DNA of 64,000 bases. Origin: Flavobacteriales bacterium UBA852 (GTDB lineage Bacteria > Bacteroidota > Bacteroidia > Flavobacteriales_E > Vicingaceae). The notes below the pieces were generated by a model. That model was given only the letters and a program-made list of their open reading frames with translations. It ran no database searches and was not told the DNA's origin. The DNA lies in the NCBI GenBank assembly GCA_002295925.1, contig DBGO01000021.1, positions 53,136 to 117,135 of the forward strand. Direction: 5' to 3'. How positions within the stretch are numbered: the first letter of the stretch is position 1; each line of letters begins with the position of its first letter. Both the position numbers and the translations under genes were made by a program. Shown here in pieces: positions 45,097-54,348 of the stretch.

Positions 45097-46242
45097 TTAA
45101 TTATTTAAAATTTGTTGAACAATTTCACGGTAATTCAACCATTGATTCTTATTTGCAATTTGCTTGCGATTCGCCTCAGTCATAAACTGAAGGCACTTTT
45201 GTGCAAATATATTATCTAATTCGGTATAAAACAATCCTGTATTATCCAAGGTTAAATGCTGCATACTTTTTTCTCTTGGCAAAAATACGGGTAAACCGGT
45301 TCCTTTTGCTTCAATAACAGAAATTGCAGGTTGTGTCCATATACCAAAATCTGCAGCGTTGTACAGAGCATTAATTTTGCTTTTATCCTTTTCGAAAGGC
45401 AATAGAATGATTGTTTCTTGTAATTTTTTCTTTTCAATCAACTGTTCTATTTGCTTACTGTATGCATCATTTGCTGCGCCAAGCAAAATATATTTTACCG
45501 GTTGATACTGATTTAATTTCCCTACAAAATCTACTATTTTTTCTATTTGTTTGTTTTTATTAAAGCGTGTAACGGTAATCCCCACCAGAGTGTTTTGATC
45601 TATTGCTAATTCGTTTCTCGTTTTTTCTCTTAATGAATTATTCAAGTAATAAATTTCATCGTCAAATCCCAAACTGACAAAGCGATATTTTTGTTGAATT
45701 TCAGCTTTAAATTCAGGAAAACGGGCGAGCAACAAATCTTCTGTTTCAGGTGTGTATCCAATCAATTTGTTGGAAATTTTCAATGCTTTTCTGTAAACTT
45801 TATTTTTTATTTTATCTAATATTTTTTGCTTAAAGCGAACAACCATACCACCGCTTTTCAGGTTGTAATTATGTACATTATCTCCAAAAAGTGTAATGAT
45901 TTCTTTATGCTTAAATTTTTTGTAAACCGGATATGGAAAAAGTTTTCCAACACCAATGACGATAATTTTATCAGGATTGAATTTTTTAATTTCGGCCGTT
46001 AAATTATTACTCCACACCATTTGTCCCTTTGAAAATTGAGCCGGCAATCGCTTTACTTGATAAGCATTTTCTTCTATATTCAAATCGGCAACAGTGCTGA
46101 CATACGCAGGTATTTTATTACTCGTAAAAACACAAACGTCAAAATTTTGTTGCGCCATTTTTTTGGCTAAATACACTTCAATATATCCTAAATTAGGAAT
46201 GAAATGTCCGCAAACAAGTGCTATTTTTTGTGATGAATTCAA
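45097..46242 (-). CDS. Glycosyltransferase family 4-like protein
   Basis: This 381-residue GT-B protein starts MNSSQKIALVCGHFIPNLGYIEVYLAKKMAQQNFDVCVFTS, the GT4 N-terminal pattern. The C-terminal donor domain has VGITVTRFNKNKQIEKIVDFV, KYILLGAA, a YNAADFGIWTQPAISVIEAKGTGLPVFLP segment (the E-x7-E-like region) and a helical tail. It probably transfers a sugar during surface-polysaccharide synthesis. The donor and acceptor are unknown. It overlaps the asnB stop by 4 bases. Confidence 0.88.
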   Translation of the reverse strand: MNSSQKIALVCGHFIPNLGYIEVYLAKKMAQQNFDVCVFTSNKIPAYVSTVADLNIEENAYQVKRLPAQFSKGQMVWSNNLTAEIKKFNPDKIIVIGVGKLFPYPVYKKFKHKEIITLFGDNVHNYNLKSGGMVVRFKQKILDKIKNKVYRKALKISNKLIGYTPETEDLLLARFPEFKAEIQQKYRFVSLGFDDEIYYLNNSLREKTRNELAIDQNTLVGITVTRFNKNKQIEKIVDFVGKLNQYQPVKYILLGAANDAYSKQIEQLIEKKKLQETIILLPFEKDKSKINALYNAADFGIWTQPAISVIEAKGTGLPVFLPREKSMQHLTLDNTGLFYTELDNIFAQKCLQFMTEANRKQIANKNQWLNYREIVQQILNN

Positions 46243-48155
46243 TTTTTGTTTCTGTTATACCATTTTACAACCGAATAGGCACGCCAAAATTCGCTTAAAT
46301 GCCAATTATTACTCAATGGTTGATGAATCATTTCCGTAATATATTCTTTATTCATTATTTCGGGGATATCCAAATAGAATAATTCTTCAATCATTCGTTG
46401 AGCCAATTGATTTTTCCATTCTTCTTGCGGTGTATTGAATCCTTTTTTGCCTTTACGCCAAATAATTTCTTGCGGTAATTTGGTCTTTTCCATCATTTTA
46501 CGCACAGGATATTTTGTCCATCCGTTTTTGATTTTTTCTTCCAAAGGCATAAGCAAAGCTTTTTCAACTACTTGATGGTCTAAAAACGGCACACGCGACT
46601 CTATGGAAAATGCCATTGAGTTTCTGTCTTCGTACCGAAGTAAATCATACAAACTCCACTGGATTGCCAATTGCGAATGCTCTAAAAATGTCTTTCCCCC
46701 CCGCTGTGGTACTGTAATTTGGTTGTGAAATTCGGGATTGACAAAACGATAGCTCAACCGCTCTTGCTTGCGAATAATTTTTTGTATTTGCTCGGGAATA
46801 AAATAATACAATGCTTTAAGAAAAACTTGAAACATTGCCGGTGTGAAGCGTTTTTTCAATAATTGATATTCCCTGAAAAATCGTTTGAATTTTCCACGTT
46901 TTAGCAGTTCGATGAGAAAAATACCTGCAAAATTGAAATATCCGCCAAAAATTTCGTCGGCTCCTTGTCCATCCAACACTACAGGAATTTGCCCATCATT
47001 TTTCACCGATTTCATAACTTCCCACTGTGCAAAAATAGATGTTGAGCCAATGGGTAAATCCTGAAAATAAAGCAATTTGTCCAATTCATCCAAAAAATCA
47101 TCTCCTGAGGGGTAAGTAAAATAAGGCGTAATATTGTTATATGTTTCGGCAACCAACTTGGCGTAATTCGATTCGTCTATTGCTTTATTTTTATATGCTG
47201 CGGTAAAGGTTTTAAATGTATTTTGAGGATATTGCTCAGCCATTGTAGCAACAATCAACGACGAGTCCAAGCCACCACTCAAGCAGCTGCCGACTTCAAC
47301 ATCGGCGTGTAAATGCGTATGAATGGAATGATGAAATGCCATTTCCAACTCTTCATAATCCGATTTTGTATTTTTACCGCCCAATGCTTTGGCATCCGGC
47401 AATTGGTAATAAGGTTTACATTGCGTTATGCCTGTTTCAAAATAATAAAACCCATTATGAGCCGGCGGAAAATCCTCGATATATTTATATAAATTGCCAT
47501 AAGGTTCTTGCGTTGTGCCAAACGCCAAATATGAAGCCAAATTTTGATTGTTCAGTTCAAGATTTACACCTTTGAGCGCCGTTATGGCTTTTATCTCCGA
47601 AGCAAAAATAAACGCCTCTGTTGTATGATAAATGTATAAGGGCTTAATGCCAAAACGGTCTCGCGAAAAAAACAGGTAATTTTCTTTTGTGTCATAAATG
47701 GCAAATGCCCACATCCCGTGAAAATCCTCAACGCATTTTTCTCCTTTTTCCAAGTAAGCGGTTAAAATTACCTCGGTGTCGGTGTTGGTTTTAAAAGTAT
47801 GACCTTTCTGTTCCAATTCACGACGAATAGCTTGATAATTATAAATTTCGCCGTTAAAAACAATTATCCGTCCGTTTTTTTCCATCGGTTGATGACCGTT
47901 TTCAGACAAATCAATTATGGATAAGCGGCGATGCAATAAAGCTGATTTAAATGTCTTTTCTTCTTGCAATTTGGGTAATTGCACATTATCGGGCGAATCG
48001 TTTCCTTTAAAATGTTGCGGATGATTATTGTCATTAATCAAACAAAATCCTTCATCATCCGGTCCACGATGTTGCAAAATTTTCGACATTTTAAGTATGT
48101 CTGCAGTGGTATATTTTTGTTCGTATCTGTGGATAATTCCAGCTATTCCGCACAT
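46239..48155 (-). CDS. asnB: Glutamine-hydrolysing asparagine synthetase (AsnB family)
   Basis: The 638-residue product has an N-terminal glutamine amidotransferase with nucleophilic Cys2 (MCGIAGIIH), LQHRGPDDEGF, HRRLSIIDLSENGHQPM, NGEIYNYQAIR and GMWAFAIYD. The C-terminal synthetase has the PP-loop SCLSGGLDSSLIVATMA, DGQGADEIFGGY and ESRVPFLDHQVVEKALLMP. In polysaccharide loci such homologues often amidate sugar carboxylates rather than aspartate, so the true substrate here may be a uronic acid. Located between two glycosyltransferase genes. Confidence 0.9.
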   Translation of the reverse strand: MCGIAGIIHRYEQKYTTADILKMSKILQHRGPDDEGFCLINDNNHPQHFKGNDSPDNVQLPKLQEEKTFKSALLHRRLSIIDLSENGHQPMEKNGRIIVFNGEIYNYQAIRRELEQKGHTFKTNTDTEVILTAYLEKGEKCVEDFHGMWAFAIYDTKENYLFFSRDRFGIKPLYIYHTTEAFIFASEIKAITALKGVNLELNNQNLASYLAFGTTQEPYGNLYKYIEDFPPAHNGFYYFETGITQCKPYYQLPDAKALGGKNTKSDYEELEMAFHHSIHTHLHADVEVGSCLSGGLDSSLIVATMAEQYPQNTFKTFTAAYKNKAIDESNYAKLVAETYNNITPYFTYPSGDDFLDELDKLLYFQDLPIGSTSIFAQWEVMKSVKNDGQIPVVLDGQGADEIFGGYFNFAGIFLIELLKRGKFKRFFREYQLLKKRFTPAMFQVFLKALYYFIPEQIQKIIRKQERLSYRFVNPEFHNQITVPQRGGKTFLEHSQLAIQWSLYDLLRYEDRNSMAFSIESRVPFLDHQVVEKALLMPLEEKIKNGWTKYPVRKMMEKTKLPQEIIWRKGKKGFNTPQEEWKNQLAQRMIEELFYLDIPEIMNKEYITEMIHQPLSNNWHLSEFWRAYSVVKWYNRNKN

Positions 48156-48167
48156 TCAATTAAATAT

Positions 48168-49310
48168 TTATTTTCTGTGATTTAATACCTCATTATAAAT
48201 TGAGGTTAAACGCTCGCCAAAAATACGTAAACCAAAACGCTTTTCAATGGATTGATGTAATTCTTGCGGGCAAAACCGATGATGGAATTGCATCAGTTGC
48301 TGCATTCCGGCAATAATTTCACTCTTATTTTCGGGATTTACCAATACTCCTTCCTTATCGCTAACTATTTCGGGCAGCGAAGTGGTCTTGCTGCACAAAA
48401 CGGGTGTTCCGCAAGCAACACTTTCGGCAGCAACCAAGCCAAAAGTTTCGTGCAAACTTAAAAACACTGAAAAGGCAGATTCTTGAAACAAAGTTGCCAT
48501 TTGTTCGCGTGTAAGCATCGGTTTCAAAGCTACATTTTGATGCAAATTATTTTTTTCGATGAAATCAATAATCTCCTGTTTTTCTTCGCCTTCGCCACAA
48601 ATGATTAATTGCCAATCTTTATGCTCGGGCAACAACTCGTAAAAAGCCCTCAGGCATTTCATTGCGCCTTTGAATGCATCCAAACGGCTGATAAATACAA
48701 TTTGCTTTTTCTTTTGTATGGATTCATTTGGTTTAAACAGCGTTGTATCAACAGGATTGTAGGTTACCGTTATCTTTTTTTCATCAATACCGAAATTGAC
48801 CAATTGATGTTTTTGATATTGACTGACTGTTAAAATTTTGGCTGCACTATTATACGTTTTACGGGCCATTTTCGCATAAAGCGGGTGATTGGCAATACGC
48901 GAAAACGGTCCGGTATGTTCGCTCATAATGTATGGAATTTTCTTTTTTCGGGCAATTTGTTGCGCCAACAAACCGGTAAACAAACTGCCGTGCACGTGAA
49001 TTATATTTGCCTCAATATTTTTTGCGGCTTTTTTTCCTTTACCGAAAAAACAGAAATACCCCAATATTTTTTTCAATCCCGAAAGGGAAGTATCTGAACA
49101 ATACACTCTTTTTACCGTAAACCCGTCCCATTGTTCGTTAAATTCGCCTTTTTTATCTGCTGTAAGTTTCACAAAGAGAACTTGAACCGCATCAATATAT
49201 TTACGCACGGATTTTATGTAATCCAAAATAAATACTCCGCGCCAATCGCCTTTAAAATAAGGGAAAAGCTCAGGGATAACCAAGAGTTTTATTTGCTCTT
49301 TTTTATTCAA
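48168..49310 (-). CDS. Glycosyltransferase family 4
   Basis: The 380-residue GT-B enzyme has N-terminal VIPELFPYFKGDWRGVFILD and IIHVHGSLFTGLLAQQIARKKK. The donor domain contains IVFISRLDAFKGAMKCLRAF, LIICGEGEEKQ and SVFLSLHETFGLVAAESVACG, with the E-x7-E motif of retaining GT4 enzymes, then GTPVLCSKTTSLPEIV. It presumably adds a hexose to the surface glycan. It overlaps the methyltransferase stop by 4 bases and lies 12 bases upstream of asnB. Confidence 0.93.
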   Translation of the reverse strand: MNKKEQIKLLVIPELFPYFKGDWRGVFILDYIKSVRKYIDAVQVLFVKLTADKKGEFNEQWDGFTVKRVYCSDTSLSGLKKILGYFCFFGKGKKAAKNIEANIIHVHGSLFTGLLAQQIARKKKIPYIMSEHTGPFSRIANHPLYAKMARKTYNSAAKILTVSQYQKHQLVNFGIDEKKITVTYNPVDTTLFKPNESIQKKKQIVFISRLDAFKGAMKCLRAFYELLPEHKDWQLIICGEGEEKQEIIDFIEKNNLHQNVALKPMLTREQMATLFQESAFSVFLSLHETFGLVAAESVACGTPVLCSKTTSLPEIVSDKEGVLVNPENKSEIIAGMQQLMQFHHRFCPQELHQSIEKRFGLRIFGERLTSIYNEVLNHRK

Positions 49311-50035
49311 TTTTTTTGAAATAAATAAATTGTATCACTTCCCAACCAACGGTTTTTGTTATTCATTGCATCGCCAAATAATTTTTTGGTCAAGGTATAT
49401 TTTTTCTCATTAGAGAACAGCTTTGAAAACCCTAAAAACGATTGATTATAATCGTATCGGTTTAACAATTTGGTTTCTTTAAGAAATTCTTTTTCGAGCC
49501 ACTTACGTGGAATTTTATTTAATGTATAAGTCGATTTTCCGGCTTTTCTCTTTATCCGTTGATAGAAATGAATCAACTTGCCATAAAAATGATCGGACGC
49601 TGTATTTTGAATTATGAGCAATCCACCCGGTTTGGTTATTCTTATCAGCTCGTCTATCAAGCGTTGGGGATTTTCTATATGAGCAAAAATTCCTAAAGAG
49701 ATGACCAAATCAAAGGCATTATCAGAAAAATTGGTTTGGAAAATATCACTGCAAATAGTTTGAATATTTTCAACCATTAATTTTTGCGCATTCGCTTTTG
49801 TTTCTTTAATCATGTTTTTTGAAAAATCCACCAATGTAAGCGCATTAAACTTAGATGCATTTTGCAAAGAAATCATACCATTTCCGCAAGGCATATCCAA
49901 AACGCTATCAAACGTATCATAATCAGCTAAAAATGCCGTTACGATTTCACTACGTATGCGAATGTTGTAATCTTGTCCCAAGTAAGTGTGTGTATTCTCG
50001 TAAAACGATTTTACGGCTTGTTTCTTTTGCTCCAT
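49307..50035 (-). CDS. Class I SAM-dependent methyltransferase
   Basis: The 242-residue protein has Rossmann motif I FDSVLDMPCGNGMISLQ (about 37-53), motif II LTLVDFSKNMIKET, and DLVISLGIFAHIENPQRLIDEL followed by RITKPGGLLIIQNTASDHF. This is a methyltransferase type 11-like domain. Inside the locus it probably methylates a sugar or lipid-linked intermediate, but could act on another small molecule. It starts the base before the acyltransferase stop, with no gap. Confidence 0.9.
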   Translation of the reverse strand: MEQKKQAVKSFYENTHTYLGQDYNIRIRSEIVTAFLADYDTFDSVLDMPCGNGMISLQNASKFNALTLVDFSKNMIKETKANAQKLMVENIQTICSDIFQTNFSDNAFDLVISLGIFAHIENPQRLIDELIRITKPGGLLIIQNTASDHFYGKLIHFYQRIKRKAGKSTYTLNKIPRKWLEKEFLKETKLLNRYDYNQSFLGFSKLFSNEKKYTLTKKLFGDAMNNKNRWLGSDTIYLFQKN

Positions 50036-50596
50036 CTACTCGCGTTCTTTAATTTTTTTCACCGGACTTCCGGCATAAATGGTATAAGGTTCTAATTTAA
50101 TTCTATCAGTTACTACAGAATTTGCTCCAATAAACACACCTTTTGGAATATGTGTTCCCATTAAAATTACCGAAGAAGCTCCAATACTGGAATCTTCTTC
50201 CAAAATAATAGGTTTTGTTTTATTTTTATTTAATCTGACAGGATTATGTTTCTGTAATTGATGCATCGTTCCTCGAATTGATACATTTTCAGCAATACCT
50301 GATAAGAATTTCATATGTATTAATGATGATGTGCTTATATATGCCCTATCTCCAATTACAACTTGATTATCTAAAATTAACTTGCCCTCCTCAGTAATTT
50401 CAAAAATTGAATCATAACCAATTGTTACATTGTCACCAATTTGAATATTTTTTTTTGGCAAAACCCTAAACCGTGGAATTGACAAACATTTGAAATTTTT
50501 CCCAACCTTGCAACCCAGCGACAACAAAAACAGCTTAACAAAAAATCCGTTAAGTCTGTATTTGGCATTTCGTATGTATATCAAAAGCATGCGCAC
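50036..50596 (-). CDS. Hexapeptide-repeat acyltransferase
   Basis: The 186-residue protein has an N-terminal amphipathic stretch (RMLLIYIRNAKYRLNGFFVKLFLLSLG) and then left-handed beta-helix repeats: IQIGDNVTIGYDSIF, LILDNQVVIGDRAYIS, IILEEDSSIGASSVILMGTH and IPKGVFIGANSVVTD, ending YAGSPVKKIKE. These are hallmarks of WcaF/maa-type O-acetyltransferases. It probably acetylates the glycan. It directly abuts the genes on both sides. Confidence 0.93.
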   Translation of the reverse strand: MRMLLIYIRNAKYRLNGFFVKLFLLSLGCKVGKNFKCLSIPRFRVLPKKNIQIGDNVTIGYDSIFEITEEGKLILDNQVVIGDRAYISTSSLIHMKFLSGIAENVSIRGTMHQLQKHNPVRLNKNKTKPIILEEDSSIGASSVILMGTHIPKGVFIGANSVVTDRIKLEPYTIYAGSPVKKIKERE

Positions 50597-51406
50597 TTAT
50601 TTACTCCATTTTCTTTTTAAGTATTGTTTTTTTACGGCTTTAAGTCCAAAAATATTTACCATACTGTTCATCATTCGTTTCAATTCTTTTTTCAGCAAAC
50701 ATTTTCGATACAATTGCCGCATTTCATCGACATATTCGCTTTTATGCGAAGATAATATTTCTATGGCTTCTTTGTATGAATCACAACTTAAATTACTTGC
50801 TCCGCCAACTCTAAACGCCGCCAAACCGGCATCAATATATTCAAATTTGAACTGCTGCTTATAGGCACGAAGTAAAAAATCGTAATCGGCGGCCAAGCGG
50901 TATTTGGTATTAAACAAACCGATTTTTTCATACACACTTTTTTTGACAAAAGTTGCCGGATGAAAGATTCCCATGGTTTTGGGCATTAATGACAAATCGG
51001 GCTTTAACGTTTGCTCAAATACTTCTCCGCTTATTTCTTTTATTTTTCTCAAATTTCCGTAAACAATATCTGCATTCGTTTCAAGAAAAGTATTTGCAAC
51101 TGTTTTTAAAGCTCCCGGCAAATAATAATCATCGGCATTGATAATTCCGGTAATTTCGCCTGTTGCCCTTGAAATGCCTTTATTCATTGCATCGTAAATA
51201 CCATTATCTTTTTCGGAAATTACTGTTGTGCGTTCATCCTTCAATTTATTGATAATTGATAATGTATTATCCGTTGATTGCCCGTCAACTATAATGTATT
51301 CGATATTAGCATAATCTTGCGACAATACACTTTTAATGGTTTGTGCAATGGTATCCTGTGCATTAAAAACCGGTGTAATTATTGATATTTTCGGAACATT
51401 ATTCAT
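50597..51406 (-). CDS. Glycosyltransferase family 2
   Basis: The 269-residue GT-A enzyme starts with KISIITPVFNAQDTIAQTIK, then SVLSQDYANIEYIIVDGQSTDNTLSII and SEKDNGIYDAMNKGISRATGEI. The nucleotide-sugar metal site is INADDYYLPGAL, with the DDY standing in for the DXD motif. FHPATFVKKSVYEKIGLFNTKYRLAADYDFLLRAY follows. These are typical of WcaA/EpsE-like GT2 proteins. It overlaps the GT4 gene upstream by 8 bases. Confidence 0.94.
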   Translation of the reverse strand: MNNVPKISIITPVFNAQDTIAQTIKSVLSQDYANIEYIIVDGQSTDNTLSIINKLKDERTTVISEKDNGIYDAMNKGISRATGEITGIINADDYYLPGALKTVANTFLETNADIVYGNLRKIKEISGEVFEQTLKPDLSLMPKTMGIFHPATFVKKSVYEKIGLFNTKYRLAADYDFLLRAYKQQFKFEYIDAGLAAFRVGGASNLSCDSYKEAIEILSSHKSEYVDEMRQLYRKCLLKKELKRMMNSMVNIFGLKAVKKQYLKRKWSK

Positions 51407-52535
51407 TTAGCAGTTGAGACAAATTTCGGGTAATTTTACTCCACGTAAAATTTTGGACAGCATATTTTTTTGCACTCGCACACTTATCTTGCAGTGTTAT
51501 TTTGCCGTCTATTATTTGTTGAAGTGTATTTTGCAGCGCTTGTTGATTGTTAAAAGGCAATTTTGTTCCGTATTTTCCATTATCCGTAATATCATCAAAG
51601 GCGAACATTCCTTCGGTGCCAATCAGGTAATTGCCAAAATACAACGCTTCGGTAAATGCCAATCCGAATGATTCTTTTTCTGATGTTAAGCATAATACTT
51701 TTGATTTATTGTATAAATCATATAGTTGTAAACGGTCGATTATTTCTCCGGTAAAAATTACTTTTTCTCTTAATTGCGGATTTTCATCATAAAATATTTC
51801 CACTTTTTGTTGAAATGAGGGTTGCACAGGTCCGGCAAAAACAATTTCCCACTCTTTCAAATTCAGTTTGGGTAAAACTTGCAATATAATTTCATGATTT
51901 TTTTCGGGTGCGCCAATTCTTCCGCTTACCAAAATCCGGTTTTGTTTGTTTTCAAAAGGCAGAATATGTAAGTTGTTTTCAATAAAAACATCATTAACTC
52001 CATTGGGCAAATAAAACAATTTGCCTGTATATTCAGGATACCTTTTTTTGAATAAGGCAATGGCTTTTTTGTTTTCTACCGTAACAATATCAATTATTTT
52101 CATGGCCTGACGCTCAATGTTTCTGTAATAAATATTCTTTATGAAATTGTGAGAATATTTTGTATTGATCAAATTATCATTATATACATCTGCTTTTATA
52201 TATACTTTGCCCTGTGGATTGTTTTTTTTATATATGATGATGAAAATAAATGTTTCTATTGTCAGGTGATATAAATTAAGCACATCAATTTTTGAGGCAT
52301 TTTCTCTGATATAGTTTGCCATAGCCGATTCTTTTACTTTTTTGGCAGAATTCGGTTTGACTAATTCTATAGGTAAATTCTTTGCTTCCTGCGAAGTATG
52401 AGTAAACGATTGATTTAAATCGTAAGCAACCAACTTGGTATTGTAATTTTCACTCAAAAAATGGGGAATTTGACCAACATCTTTTATTAAATGTTCGTTA
52501 CGCAAATAAGGAAATATGGTAACAAATGTTTTCAA
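51399..52535 (-). CDS. Glycosyltransferase family 4
   Basis: The 378-residue GT-B enzyme has N-terminal LVAYDLNQSFTHTS, then LPNGVNDVFI and the donor domain ILVSGRIGAPEKNHEIILQVL, WEIVFAGP, VLCLTSEKESFGLAFTEALYFGNYLIGTEGMFAFDDI, which carries the E-x7-E motif (ESFGLAFTE). It is a distinct paralogue of the two other GT4 proteins in the locus. It overlaps the upstream unknown gene by 4 bases and presumably acts in the same glycan pathway. Confidence 0.92.
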   Translation of the reverse strand: MKTFVTIFPYLRNEHLIKDVGQIPHFLSENYNTKLVAYDLNQSFTHTSQEAKNLPIELVKPNSAKKVKESAMANYIRENASKIDVLNLYHLTIETFIFIIIYKKNNPQGKVYIKADVYNDNLINTKYSHNFIKNIYYRNIERQAMKIIDIVTVENKKAIALFKKRYPEYTGKLFYLPNGVNDVFIENNLHILPFENKQNRILVSGRIGAPEKNHEIILQVLPKLNLKEWEIVFAGPVQPSFQQKVEIFYDENPQLREKVIFTGEIIDRLQLYDLYNKSKVLCLTSEKESFGLAFTEALYFGNYLIGTEGMFAFDDITDNGKYGTKLPFNNQQALQNTLQQIIDGKITLQDKCASAKKYAVQNFTWSKITRNLSQLLNE

Positions 52536-53251
52536 TATTCAATTAAAAAATGATTGATATTTAATTTGTTTAAAATCTTCCTCTCGACTTGCCGAATTTT
52601 CATTTTCATCGGATTTCTTTTTAAAGATTCGCCATACGAACCCGAAACACCTTCAATATCAGGATTTTCACCAAATAATTGCGTTTTGTATTTTACTGTC
52701 AAGTTATTATATAGAATGTGCTCGATAAAAATTCCTTCAATATCATTCACTTGCTTATAAAGTCCTGTAATATTTTGCTTATAATCATTAACACTGCTAA
52801 TGAAAACACCGGTTAGGGTAACTTTCATTTTCTTGTGTGCATCAGCTACTATCTTACTATAATTATCCGGAATTAAATTCAATAAATTCTTAACCAAGTA
52901 CCGACCCGTAATTTTTATAAATAAAGGTTCTGTAACAATGTTCTGTTCAAAAAATCTATCCAACATTTTAAACTCCAAATAACCTTTGCCTTGATTATTT
53001 TCATCTTGTAAATTAAATTTTATCAACTTGACTCTTTCGTCAAACAATGAAGAAAATTCACGGTCAGCAGTAAAATCATATTCGGAATTTTCAAGAAAAT
53101 AAATTTTCCCTTTAAAAATATCACGATAATACTCAAGTGCTTTGAGATATTGTTCCCGCCGTTGGCTTATATCGTTTAAAGCTACATTATTTGTATTGGG
53201 AATAATTGAAGCGGTTAATATTAAGCAAACATTATCGTGCTGAATATTCAT
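52532..53251 (-). CDS. Unknown protein of the polysaccharide locus, possibly a GT-A-like glycosyltransferase
   Basis: I do not recognise the family with certainty. ATG at 53251 gives about 239 residues. The start NVCLILTASIIPN, the RREQYLKALEYYRDIF helix, KGKIYFLENSEYDF, KGYLEFKMLDRFFEQN and the short motif PLFIKITGRYLVKN recall capsule-type transferases with a KxTGRY motif, but no DXD metal motif is clear. The C-terminus (MKIRQVERKILNKLNINHF) is basic and may contact the membrane. It overlaps hemE by 20 bases, placing it in a translation-coupled position. Confidence 0.75.
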   Translation of the reverse strand: MNIQHDNVCLILTASIIPNTNNVALNDISQRREQYLKALEYYRDIFKGKIYFLENSEYDFTADREFSSLFDERVKLIKFNLQDENNQGKGYLEFKMLDRFFEQNIVTEPLFIKITGRYLVKNLLNLIPDNYSKIVADAHKKMKVTLTGVFISSVNDYKQNITGLYKQVNDIEGIFIEHILYNNLTVKYKTQLFGENPDIEGVSGSYGESLKRNPMKMKIRQVERKILNKLNINHFLIEY

Positions 53252-54266
53252 GTACAAAGTCCACTAAAAATTTCACATTATCTTCCGGTGTTCCGGGTAA
53301 AATACCGTGACCTAAATTAAAAATGTGCCCGGGGGTATGATTCACACTATCCAATATAGATTTTGCTTTTTGCTTAATAATATCTTGAGAAGCAAACAAA
53401 ACGGTAGGATCCAAATTACCTTGCACAGCAACTTCATTCACCCCCAAACTTTGCCAAGCATCCATTAAGTCTGTTTTCCAATCTATACCAATAACATTGG
53501 GTTGTAATGTTTTAAATGTGGATAGTAAATGTGCTGTATTTACTCCGAACAGTATAATTGGCGTATCAGCATTTTTTTCTCTTATTATGGAAAACATCTT
53601 TTGCATATGCGGATAAATGTATTCTAAATAATCCGTTTTATCCAAAATGCCAATCCAACTGTCGAATATTTGAACAACTGCTGCACCGCTTTCTATCTGA
53701 AAATTCAAATAATTAGCCATATCAACAGCCAATTTATCCATTAGTGCATTCCATGCCGGTGTTTGGTTATACATAAATTTTTTGAGTTTTATGTAATTTT
53801 TTGACGGTCCGCCTTCAATCATATAACTGGCTAATGTAAAAGGTGCACCAACAAAACCAATACACGGAACATTTAGTTCTTGTTCGAGAATTTTTAACGC
53901 ATCGCCGGTAAATTTTAAATCTTGCTCAGGATTAACCGGTTTTAGCTTCTCTACATCTTTAATGTCTTTTACAGGATTATGAATTAAAGGTCCATATCCG
54001 GCTTTATATTCAAAAGAAATTCCCATTGGTTTTAATGGAATGAGTATATCCGAAAACACGATAGCACTGTCTAAATTGAACTGTTTAATGGGAAGTAAAG
54101 TAACCTCGGCACACAACTCGGGAATTGTAGAAATATCTATAATCGAATATTTTTCTTTTATTTTTCTGTATGCGGCTTGATACCTTCCGGCTTGACGCAT
54201 TAACCAAATTGGTGTATAGGGCGTTTGTTTATGCTGAATTGCATCTAAAAATGTAGAATTGAACAT
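53232..54266 (-). CDS. hemE: Uroporphyrinogen decarboxylase
   Basis: This enzyme decarboxylates four acetate side chains of uroporphyrinogen III to give coproporphyrinogen III in haem synthesis. The 344-residue product has TPIWLMRQAGRYQ with the substrate-binding arginines, AVEVTLLPIKQFNLD-like PIKQFNLDSAIVFSDIL, FVGAPFTLASYMIEGG, VQIFDSWIGIL, GIDWKTDLMDA and a C-terminal GHIFNLGHGILPGTPEDN. Length is standard. It is the first gene of a tight same-strand run that continues into the polysaccharide genes. Confidence 0.96.
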   Translation of the reverse strand: MFNSTFLDAIQHKQTPYTPIWLMRQAGRYQAAYRKIKEKYSIIDISTIPELCAEVTLLPIKQFNLDSAIVFSDILIPLKPMGISFEYKAGYGPLIHNPVKDIKDVEKLKPVNPEQDLKFTGDALKILEQELNVPCIGFVGAPFTLASYMIEGGPSKNYIKLKKFMYNQTPAWNALMDKLAVDMANYLNFQIESGAAVVQIFDSWIGILDKTDYLEYIYPHMQKMFSIIREKNADTPIILFGVNTAHLLSTFKTLQPNVIGIDWKTDLMDAWQSLGVNEVAVQGNLDPTVLFASQDIIKQKAKSILDSVNHTPGHIFNLGHGILPGTPEDNVKFLVDFVHEYSAR

Positions 54267-54301
54267 AGATTAAATTTTTATGTAAAAATACTATTAAGAA
54301 T

Positions 54302-54331
54302 AAAAAAGGCGAGTATTAAACTCGCCTTTTT
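54302..54331 (-). terminator. Rho-independent terminator of the gldKLMN run
   Basis: The 11-bp stem AAAAAGGCGAG/CTCGCCTTTTT (54303-54313, 54321-54331) with a seven-base loop lies 17 bases after the gldN stop. On the minus strand a T run follows. It separates the T9SS genes from hemE. Confidence 0.85.
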
Positions 54332-54348
54332 CGTAATATTTTAAATGA

